From assembly GCA_039619475.1 (NCBI GenBank), contig CM077116.1, positions 463,325,576 through 463,389,575 on the forward strand: 64,000 nt of DNA. The letters are read 5' to 3'. Shown here one piece after another: positions 1 to 64,000 of the stretch. Position numbers and translations under genes: made by a program. The notes below the pieces were generated by a model. It had not been told where the DNA came from. It made no database searches and saw nothing but the letters and a program-made list of their open reading frames with translations. This stretch comes from Icerya purchasi (lineage: Eukaryota > Arthropoda > Insecta > Hemiptera > Monophlebidae). Positions within the stretch are counted from its first letter, which is position 1. The number at the start of each line of letters is the position of its first letter.

Positions 1-712
1 AGTGTTTGGCGATGTGTCCAAATAGGAAACACTTCGAACACTGAGTAGGTTGACGGATGCTAGGGGAGACAAGAAATCTCAGTTGGAAAATGGAGACGAA
101 TTCCGGAAGAACTGTGTTGAGAAACTTCAATTCAACAGACCTTGTCGGAATTTTCTTTCCCTCGGAAGTACGATGAATTCGGCGGATAGAAATAATGGGA
201 ATGGAGGACCAAATGCCCTCCAGGATGTCCTTTTCTGTGAACGATGGGTGGATATCTGTGATGACACCCAATCTGTATAGTAGACTGTTGGGAATGTACG
301 CTTTGATATTGTTGGATGAAAGGAAAGTGGAATTATTTAAGAAAGAGTTTGCGTAAGAAGCAGAAGGAAATTGGACCGCAATGCGACCCTTGCCGAGAGA
401 ATCAATTCTGCTTAGAGGAGTGGACGCAGCGTGAATAAGCCTTGCACGGGCTAAAGGGTGGAGATTGCCGATGTTTCTATCCTCAGAGCAACCTTCCACG
501 TAGACCGTGAAAGGACCTGGGTGATTGTCGGCAAATATTGCGATATTCATATTGTTATTATTAGCATTACTATCAGAATTATTATGGTTAGTATTACTAT
601 TGTTATCATCATTACTATTATCATTACTATTGTTATTGCCACCACCATTACTATCATCATTGTTATTATTATTACTAATGTCATTACTATTATCATTACT
701 ATTGCTATTATT
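1..712 (-). mobile_element. Non-LTR retrotransposon ORF1, C-terminal half (zinc knuckle)
   Basis: On the minus strand an open frame runs from about 712 to the window edge. It starts with an Asn/Ser/Asp-rich tract coded by AAT-type repeats, then continues through FADNHPGPFTVYVEG, VITDIHPSFTEKDILEGIW and KIPTRSVEL to a CCHC knuckle, CSKCFLFGHIAKH, cut by the window edge before its last Cys. This is the nucleic-acid-binding ORF1 (gag-like) protein typical of I- and jockey-like non-LTR elements. It has no stops in about 237 codons, so it is comparatively young. Its N-terminal pieces lie at 2003-2312 and 2714-2963, split by two insertions. Confidence 0.78.
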
Positions 713-2002
713 AAACCCGTTTATTTAGCCAAAAAACTTCGTAAACTAAACTACATATTTTATTATCTTAGACAATTCTTTAATAATAGCCAACTGCGGC
801 GTTTATACTTATCCTTATATCAGCCAGTCTTATCGTATGTTTTAATTCACTGGGGGGATGCTGCAGATTACCACATCAAACCGTTAGCCTACTTACAGAA
901 GGAAGTTATTAGAATTATTTTCAATAACGAATTCAGCAATGCTGAAAATGACTTATTGAATATAAAAGAAATATATAAACTAGAAGCACTACTGTTTGTA
1001 ATGAAAAATAAACATAAATTCAATATCTCTGTTAAAACTGGTGTTACAAGGTACTCAAATAGAACAGTCGCTAAAATCCCTTCTTTCAATAAGTATCATT
1101 CCAGGCATCAGCTTCAGTATAACGGATGCCTACTATTCAATGCACTACCTGCACATATGCATAACATATGGATACTAAATTACAGAAGAAGGCGTAAAAA
1201 GTTAAAGGCATACTTCTTGACTAAGGCTTAGAATGCTAAATTCCATATTACATATTATTTGATTTGTCTTAAATATCAATCTAAATAAATTCGAATTGTT
1301 AAGCTGTAGAATTATTATTACCTTAGTTTCTAGTGCAACTAAACTAAAATTCCTGTATTGGAAATCATAACATACTAGTTATTAGTGCAGTATTTCATGT
1401 TTTAAATGATCATACTATTATTACCGACGAATAAGTAAAATTTCTTTTCCTTTGGGAGGTATTAAAAGTGTGTGGATGTAATTAAAATTTGAAGTACTGT
1501 AGATTTCGTAGATACAACGATTATATAAAATTATCAAAATACTAACAGCTGTTCGCACGTTTATAGATAGCTAATAGTTATTCATTTATCTTATTTATTT
1601 TAGTTTGAAGTGTATGTGTAAATAGTAAATCCCAATTATATGGTACTTACGACTTACCGATGTTTGAAATACACGTGTGTTTAAATATTATACTGAATAT
1701 GATAAAATTAAATTCTGTAAGCAGTGGCCAAATAATATTAATATTTATTTCATATTCAAAGTGTACTCATAATATTTTTAGCTAATATCTGTTTGGCCAT
1801 TGCATTGTATTGCATTGTATTGTACCGGCTTTCATGTTTTACTTCCTAGCATTGTTTTTAGTATATAATATTTTATTTTATTATACGTTTTGTAATTGTA
1901 TCTGGATTTACCATCAATATAGTATCAATCTCATTTGTATAATAATAATCCCACTGCTCGCGCATTTGTGGAACTTACATTTTTTTGTATTGTTGTTATT
2001 AA
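713..2002 (+). mobile_element. Inserted non-LTR element, RT C-terminus and 3' UTR
   Basis: A plus-strand frame from about 718 to 1231 encodes the C-terminal part of a non-LTR reverse transcriptase: LRRLYLSLYQPVLSYVLIHW, LAYLQKEVIRIIF and a final GCLLFNALPAHM motif. It resembles CR1/Daphne-like elements; the clade is not certain. The remaining 770 bases are AT-rich 3' UTR, including a short TGTAT-rich tandem near 1799-1823 and a motif CTCGCGCATTTGTGGA at 1959-1974 just before the end. The 5' part is missing. It sits inside the (AAT)n tract of the minus-strand ORF1. Its right border merges with ATT repeats, so it is placed to within about 15 bases. Confidence 0.72.
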
Positions 2003-2312
2003 TATTATTAATATTATTATTATTATTATTACTACCACTATTACCATCACCATAATTATTATTATTATTGCTATTGTTATTACTGTTACTATAATTACCG
2101 TTAGTATTATTTTTGTTGTCGGCATCTCTGTTATTATTATTATTGGTATTATTGATATTACTAGTAAGGTGCGAGTTTTTAATAGTAAAGTTTTTAATAG
2201 CATCGGTAGCACTAACGTTAATGTTAGAGTTATTTTTGCTTAAGTGATTAATACTATTATCGCTACTATTATTATTTTTATTGTTATTACTGTTATTTTT
2301 ATTATTATTTTA
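2003..2312 (-). mobile_element. ORF1 middle segment, Asn-rich
   Basis: The minus strand reads as an open frame of about 103 codons rich in Asn, Ser and Thr, coded by AAT, AAC and AGT triplets. It contains less simple stretches such as SATDAIKNFTIKNSHLTSNI. The open frame ends where the flanking insertions begin on both sides, so it is best read as the middle of the ORF1 whose other parts lie at 1-712 and 2714-2963. Confidence 0.6.
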
Positions 2313-2713
2313 TTTTATTCTATTTGGTTATTACAACTGTAGTACATGTTAGAGCTGAAATTTTGTAAGAATGTGTGGGCTGCGTTGGTGAAAGGTTAAT
2401 AATATATAAATTTTAAACTTAATCTATAGATTTATATTCTGATAAATTTAATTTCGTTACGTTTATGATAGCTTCATTTTAATTTTTATTTAATTCATAT
2501 TATTCATATATTTGTTTGTTTTTTTGTAAGTGCTATTTCATTTAACTACTCAGAAATTTCATTCTAATTATTTCTGCGGTATTTGATTATTGTAATTTCT
2601 TTTTTTTTTAATTTTTGATTCAAATTCCACTACTCGCGCTATATAGCGCATTTGTGGGTTTTGTAACAACAATAATAATAATAAAGATTTGATTTGATTT
2701 GATTTGATTTGAT
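2313..2713 (+). mobile_element. Second non-LTR 3' end inserted in the same tract
   Basis: A 400-base AT-rich segment without coding potential. It ends with a palindrome GCGCTATATAGCGC (2636-2649), the motif GCATTTGTGGGTTTTG, an ATA-rich stretch and about five GATTT units, which is a typical simple-repeat tail of a target-primed insertion. The motif just before the tail resembles that at the end of the 713-2002 insertion, so both are probably 3' ends of one family in the same orientation. Confidence 0.55.
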
Positions 2714-2963
2714 TATTATTTTTACTATTTTTAGTGTTATTTTCACTGGTATCGTTATTATTACCGCTATTGCCGGCGAGGTTAATGAGGTCTGGATTAG
2801 AGAGTCGCAGATCCTTACTAGGGACCGATGCAACCGGAGAAAGGGGACCGGATAACTTACGTTTACCGGAAGCGTCAACCTCCATCTGGAGATGAAGATT
2901 CGGTTTCGACAACTTACTTTCCTTGGAGGAGGCCGCTGAGCGGCCTCCACTAGACGAGCTCAT
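2714..2963 (-). mobile_element. ORF1 N-terminus
   Basis: ATG at 2963 opens a frame starting MSSSSGGRSAASSKESKLSK, then LSGPLSPVASVPSKDLRLSN, and ending in an Asn-rich run (NNNDTSENNTKNSKNNN) where the 2313-2713 insertion begins. It is Ser/Lys-rich and basic like many retroelement ORF1 N-termini. It is the first part of the ORF1 that ends at base 1. Confidence 0.6.
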
Positions 2964-3260
2964 TGATCAAACATAGAAAATGAGAAATAGAGAAAAGAAG
3001 AAGAAAGAAAAAAAAAAAGAAGAGGGGTAACGGAAGAAAATAAAATAAAATAAAATATATAAATAGAAATAAATTAACTAAACAGAATGAACTTAATCTT
3101 CTTAAGAAAGACCGCTAAATAACCGAAAGACGAGCGCAGAGCGATTAAATTAAAACGATCTCACCAGTCTTATCAGCTATACAAACGATGTCTTTGAAAG
3201 TGAAGATGCCGTTATCGCCGAACGATCGTTAACTGATAAGCACGCGAGCGAACAACCGAC
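2964..3260 (-). mobile_element. Probable 5' UTR of the minus-strand element
   Basis: Purine-rich, then a higher-GC stretch (3110-3260) with CTGATAAGCACGCGAGCGAA. The same type of stretch, including TCTCACC, CTGATAA and CGAACAACCG, recurs at 52540-52690 on the same strand. The shared block upstream of an ORF1 start suggests a 5' UTR/promoter region of a common family. Confidence 0.4.
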
Positions 3261-4129
3261 AGTAACAATTAACAATAGAGTTGTATTTAAATTACAAGAA
3301 TTTATCGATATAATTTCGAAGAGGAAGTCGAAAGGTTCATGTTTAAACATTCCCATTATTCACAATAATGTTAAAATATGGGATAAATTATTAAATTATT
3401 AAGTATTAAATTTATTACCGATATTGGATTGTTTAAAATCCAGAATGGTTAAACCTTAACTGATTATCAATTGTTATTTTTAATAAATCTTAAATTCTTT
3501 TTATTTTATACAGAGCGCCAAAACTTCACTTATTAAATTATAAAATCGACGCTGTGGAAAGGAACTGTTTAATAAACCTTAATATTTAGATTGATAGTGG
3601 CCAAATGGTTTGTTGACGGGCTAAAAAAAAAAAAAAAAAAATTAGATTATTAATACTGTTGAATGATAACTAGAATTTATTTTTATTTATTTATTGCCTT
3701 TTTGGGAGTAGGAGAAATTTGTTATCTGATTTTATACGTTTTATTGTACCGGAATGGTTATTATGCTCTTATTAGAAATACAAAGATGTACAAAGTGAAA
3801 ATATAAAGTATTCGGGTGAACAAAAGAATAAAAATTTATTTTGTCTTTTTTTTTAAAGTAAATTATAGTTAATCGCTCAATCATACATCGCGTCTGATCA
3901 TTCTTTTATTTTTTTTAATATTGTATTGTTAACTCAGTTGTTTGGCCATATAATTTTTGAAGCTTTAACTTTATAAGTACATTATGTTCTCTTAAATAAA
4001 TTTTTTTATCTTTAACTACTGCAAGACTAAAAGAATACCCCCTCCCCATTAGGCTTTGGAGCATAAGACGTTTTCGTTGTTCTCTTCTGCACAAGAATTA
4101 TCGGACATGCGCTCTATGAATACTTAAAC
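3261..4129. other. Intron sequence, nothing recognised
   Basis: AT-rich with short poly-A and poly-T runs, including an 18-base A run near 3627. No coding, inverted-repeat or RNA signal was seen. Confidence 0.5.
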
Positions 4130-4655
4130 GGCAAATCTAGTGCAGTATGTAAATATGAATAAAAAATCACTGTACGGAATACGAATATGGGGGGATGTAC
4201 TAAAGCGTCAAATGGAAAAATAATCCAAACGGCTCAGAATAAGTTTTTTTGGCTAATTACTAGTTCTCGTTGGTTTCAACGAAATGGTGCACTCCATGCG
4301 GACTGCTAGATCAAATGGGTCAACGAAATAATACACGATTATGCTCGACAACATCAAAAACGGCTTCATCATCATCCGATTCCGTAGGCCTTGGCACTTT
4401 TATGTACAGATCTGTACTTAAGAAGATTTAAGCGCTTCAAACCTCGTGACTTGGTTGTTACCGAGTAATATAATCAACAGAGCTTAGCCATTAGGTTATA
4501 CCTCTGCATATGTTATGCTAATTATAAGTCCTGCTTATTTATATTAAATTTAAGATTGTAGAAATAAAGTAGCTGCCCTTATTACGAACTACATTAATAA
4601 AATAAATAAATAAATACATAAATAAATAAATAAAATAAAATAAAATTATTTCTAT
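4130..4655 (+). mobile_element. Jockey-type RT C-terminus with (AAAT)n tail
   Basis: Translation in shifting frames gives LYGIRIWGDVLK, then a SRWFQRNGALHADC-like block, then DYARQHQKRLHHHP and LRRFKRFKPRDL. These match the end of jockey ORF2, where Y...W....., A.W.VRN..LH.D, RLH.HP and RRLKR..P.DL occur in order. Several stops and frameshifts make it dead. It ends in AAAT/AAATA repeats at about 4597-4650. The tail is about 20 bases from the donor side of MRP exon p. Confidence 0.72.
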
Positions 4656-4674
4656 TGTTGTAAATAAATATTAC

Positions 4675-61062
<56,388 letters not shown>

Positions 61063-61410
61063 CTAGTAAATAAAATAAATTTGATTACTAATAAAATAAG
61101 AAATAAAATAAAAACGGTTTTAATTGTTTTTCAATATACAGTAGATATTTTTTTAAAAGAAAAACATTTAAAAACTATTTAAATATACCTATGGTACAGT
61201 AAATTAAAAATAAAACAATATGCTTTTGTCGGTTTTTCCCGTTTAGATTTTGTTCCTTTTATTATTATTATTATTTTTTCCTATGTTTTTATATTTTATC
61301 TGTCTGTTGTTATTGCGTTTCGTCGGTTTTCCTGTCTAGAGGTAGTTTATCTGTTTTGATTTGGGTTTTTCATGATTTCTGATTCTTATTTTATTGTTAT
61401 TGTCGATTGT

Positions 61411-61485
61411 AATTTTCGCTCCGTTCTTCAGTTTGCTTCTGATGATGGCCAGTGTAAGCTGGTCGAAACGTTAAGCGAATAAATA
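61411..61485 (+). ncRNA. Hammerhead-like motif, copy 3 (best, putative)
   Basis: CTGATGA (61439-61445), a bulged T, stem GGCCAG/CTGGTC (61447-61452 with 61459-61464), then GAAAC (61465-61469). Upstream TTCGCT (61415-61420) can pair with AGCGAA (61474-61479), and GTT at 61423-61425 sits where the cleavage triplet would be. This follows the layout of a hammerhead with open stem III, but the bulge and the lack of a clear stem I are against activity. Such motifs are known in Penelope-like retroelements. The downstream AATAAATATC stretch is AT-rich. Confidence 0.4.
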
Positions 61486-62779
61486 TCTTTTTTAAAACAC
61501 AGTTGTTTCCGAAAATTATTTATTATGAGTAATCACTGAGAAAGGTTTAAATTTTTAATAATAAATTTTACGTTTACATTCTGAATAGCGAACATGATTT
61601 ATTATAAAAAATAACTGAATAAAAATTTAAAAAATTAATGCTCATTTACGTGTGCTAAAAAAAAAAAAAAAAATTTAATTCTGACTTAAAACGAAATATT
61701 TGTTAAAAATGGATCTTACTTTTAATTTTTTTAGTTAATTCCTGCCGAAAAGAGTACAAAATATGCAGTGTCAACATAATTAGTTCTTTATTTGCATGAC
61801 TCATTAAATGACCGCAATTGTATGATCATTATCAAAATGCACAAATACAAGATCTTTTAATTAAAATTAATACGAACTACAAGATAAACACTTCATAAAG
61901 GCGATGGACAGAAATTAATCAAAATTAAAATCTACCTCTAAGAAATATTTAAGTTTTAATTTTACACGTAGCATTTTGAAGTGTTCACAAAAACTTGTTT
62001 ACGGTGAAAACACATTTCTAAAAAATATTTGCTTTGTACAAACTTATCTTTCTTTTATTATTACATTTTATATTACATTTATTATGAAAATCTGACAATT
62101 TTATTCGAAAAATCAAAAAATTACGGGGTCTGATAGTTATAAAATGGAGTGAAACACAAAAATATACTGTTATTAAATCAAAAACGAGAAAAAAAAAAAA
62201 ACATTTTTAAATAATATACTAATTATAGCTTTTGAGATTTCGTTTTGTATTAAAGTTTTAAAGTACAACTATTATAATTAGATCATTTAAATAACAACTA
62301 TAACTTCTTTTCTAAATGTATTTATTATTAAATTATATTCAGAAAGTAATTAATTGAAAGTTATATTTTAGGTTAAAATTTTTAAAGCTTCTTCCCACTT
62401 TTTTTTGCATTTTAGTGGTATTTAATTTTTTTTTTTTTTTTTTTTGACATGAATTTGTTTCCAAGTTGATTATTAAATGCAAACATGCAAAAATATAAAC
62501 TATTTTATTGAAATTTTGGAAGAGATCTTTTACTGCCTTGAGTTCAAAACTACCAATGTAAAAAAGTTCTTCGACGCACGTAATAACGTTCTCATAATTT
62601 TTTTGATATTGTACACTAGTTTTTTAATGTTAAAATCTCATTGTATCAACATATAACCAGCAAGAGTTAAAATCATTTTTTTAAAACTTTGTATCGGATT
62701 TTATTTTATATATACAAAAATACATAATTTATTTTACATAAACGTTTTTCAAAAAAACAAATCTTTATTTTTGTTCGCA
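61486..62779. other. Intron sequence, nothing recognised
   Basis: AT-rich with long A and T runs (61659, 62430). No earlier MRP exon was found here. Confidence 0.5.
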
Positions 62780-62990
62780 CAGTGTATCAGGACATTTTCG
62801 ATGGTTTTTCTGTGACAGTTTGGTGCCTTTATAAATTTTTCAAGAATATGCGGCGGAGGTGTATTTAGCTGTTAAGGATGGAACAACTCTACCGAAACAG
62901 TTGCTCCGAAACGAAATTAATATTTTTGGCCTATCTGATACGTGGAACGTGTATTTATAAAGTGAAAAACAAAAATAAACAATACTGCTT
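62780..62990. other. Unidentified GC-richer block
   Basis: Includes ATGCGGCGGAGGTGTATTTA and CTACCGAAACAGTTGCTCCG, with a repeated CCGAAAC motif, and GCCTATCTGATACGTGGAAC. The texture is that of a transposon end, but I cannot name it. Confidence 0.3.
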
Positions 62991-64000
62991 TTGAGGGGAA
63001 AGCGAAAAAAATGCATGATCAAAAATAAAACAGAAAATTACACTTTTCAAAAAGGAAAAATGCGGTCTGTGAATTGTACGAAAGTATTTTCAATTATTGA
63101 AGAATAGCAGAAAAACTTATCAACTGAAATATTCAACCTTAAACTTGATGGAAAAAGATTGTACAAAATCTGCACAAAAAAAATTGTCACATATTTTTCA
63201 ATTCTGTTAATTCATGATACACTAATAACCAGCGAGCGCACGAAATATTCTGAAAATCATCGCTTGTTATTATGATAAAGTAAAAAAAAAAAAAAACTGA
63301 CCAAATCTATTATACCCAGTTTTTCTAAATTTTTTTATTTCGTTTTGCTCTTATATAAAAATCTATTTAAAGTAAATAGGAGACCGTACATAGCGGTTTC
63401 CGAAATTTTTGAATATTTCTTTTGGGTGCGTGAGTGCTCTCAAATTAAAAACTGATACGTTTAAAAGTAAGAAAGATGTGATTAGCAAAAATTTTAGAGT
63501 TATTTTACTCAATTTTCAAGTACGTCGCAGTATTAAAAATGAGACGTATTGCTTCACCGTGAAAAATAAAAATGGTTACGTTTAAATTATTTAAGAAAAA
63601 TAAGACATATTTCACACGGAATTATTGCTGTACGCACACCATAAACTAATAAAAATAAACAAATAAGAACAAATGAATAACGCGGTTATTTTAAAAATGA
63701 AATATAAATAAGAATAGTCCTATACGAAAAAGATGCCTTCTAACAGCATATAAAAATAAAGTTCACAAAACACATCTATACAGTGCAAATTGCTCTAAAT
63801 TAGTGAGAGCCGGAGAGGACTTGGCCTCATTAGTCGCTATTAAATCTGGCACTGGCTGGAGAAATAATTTATGTCGAATGATACAACTGATAATAAACGG
63901 TAACGTTGTATGTTTGTTACAGTAACCGAACGGAATATTACCCGTTTTGAAAAATTGTTGATGATACCAAATGAATGTTGAATATCGGTTTGGACGAGAG
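62991..64000. other. Intron sequence to window edge, little recognised
   Basis: AT-rich. 63800-63870 is GC-richer (GCCGGAGAGGACTTGGCCTC) and unidentified. No exon with TMD0-like content was seen on the minus strand. Confidence 0.4.

Noticed and set aside
458..717. Plus-strand Ile-rich frame (repeated ITIIIT)
   Set aside because: It is the antisense reading of the AAT-type repeats that code the Asn tract of the minus-strand ORF1; only the part after 718 is real RT sequence.
1931..2243. Ile/Val-rich frames on both strands
   Set aside because: They are microsatellite shadows of the Asn-rich minus-strand frame.
62840..63022. Earlier TMD0 exon of the MRP gene on the minus strand
   Set aside because: The frame has a hydrophobic start but no match to MRP TMD0 and no proper acceptor/donor pair in phase with the 60940-61062 exon.

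Overview
The window is nuclear DNA from an animal, most likely an insect with a large, AT-rich, transposon-laden genome. The signs are one intron-rich host gene with GT-AG introns, long AT-rich non-coding stretches, and many decayed arthropod-type transposons (jockey, I/R1-like and RTE-like non-LTR elements, mariner, hAT). Nothing bacterial or phage-like is present. The order of insect cannot be fixed from the sequence.

The only host gene I can support is an ABC transporter of subfamily C (multidrug resistance-associated protein, MRP1-like) on the minus strand. Sixteen exons can be placed from 61062 down to 4675. All use AG/GT borders and all phases match. They encode about 843 residues: last helix of TMD0, L0 linker, TMD1, NBD1 (Walker A, Q-loop, LSGGQ, Walker B, H-loop), the inter-domain linker and the start of TMD2. 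The first exons (rest of TMD0) lie beyond 64000, and the rest of TMD2 plus NBD2 lie beyond base 1.

Almost everything else is intron filled with transposons, often nested. Region by region: 1-3260, a minus-strand retrotransposon ORF1 split by two plus-strand insertions inside its Asn-rich (AAT)n tract; 4.1-4.65 kb, a jockey tail ending 20 bases from exon 16; 5.1-6.3 kb, an RTE-like reverse transcriptase; 7.3 kb, a hAT-like MITE; 12.1-13.3 kb, a piggyBac-like terminal-inverted-repeat element; 14.3-14.9 kb, a jockey ORF1 piece; 15.6-16.6 kb, a dispersed repeat and a foldback element; 22-25.3 kb, I-like RNase H fragments and a mariner start; 29-30.6 kb, a jockey ORF1/endonuclease piece; 31.3 kb, a tRNA-derived SINE; 32.2-32.9 kb, a MITE within a MITE; 34.3-40 kb, a chain of plus-strand non-LTR copies; 40.9-41.8 kb, a MITE; 42.6-48.9 kb, a MITE with an RTE insertion, then a jockey element whose ORF1 is split by a 2.7 kb hAT transposon; 49.6-52.7 kb, I-like, ORF1-like and 287-base repeat pieces; 53.4-58.7 kb, a nearly full-length RNase H-bearing non-LTR element; 58.7-64 kb, mostly AT-rich DNA with one hammerhead-like motif.

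No new operon-like or defence-like system is visible. The points of most interest are the order of nested insertions, the (AAT)n target of two related retroelements, a hAT transposase reading frame with five stops but no frameshift, dispersed hammerhead-like motifs, and an unclassified 287-base repeat family.
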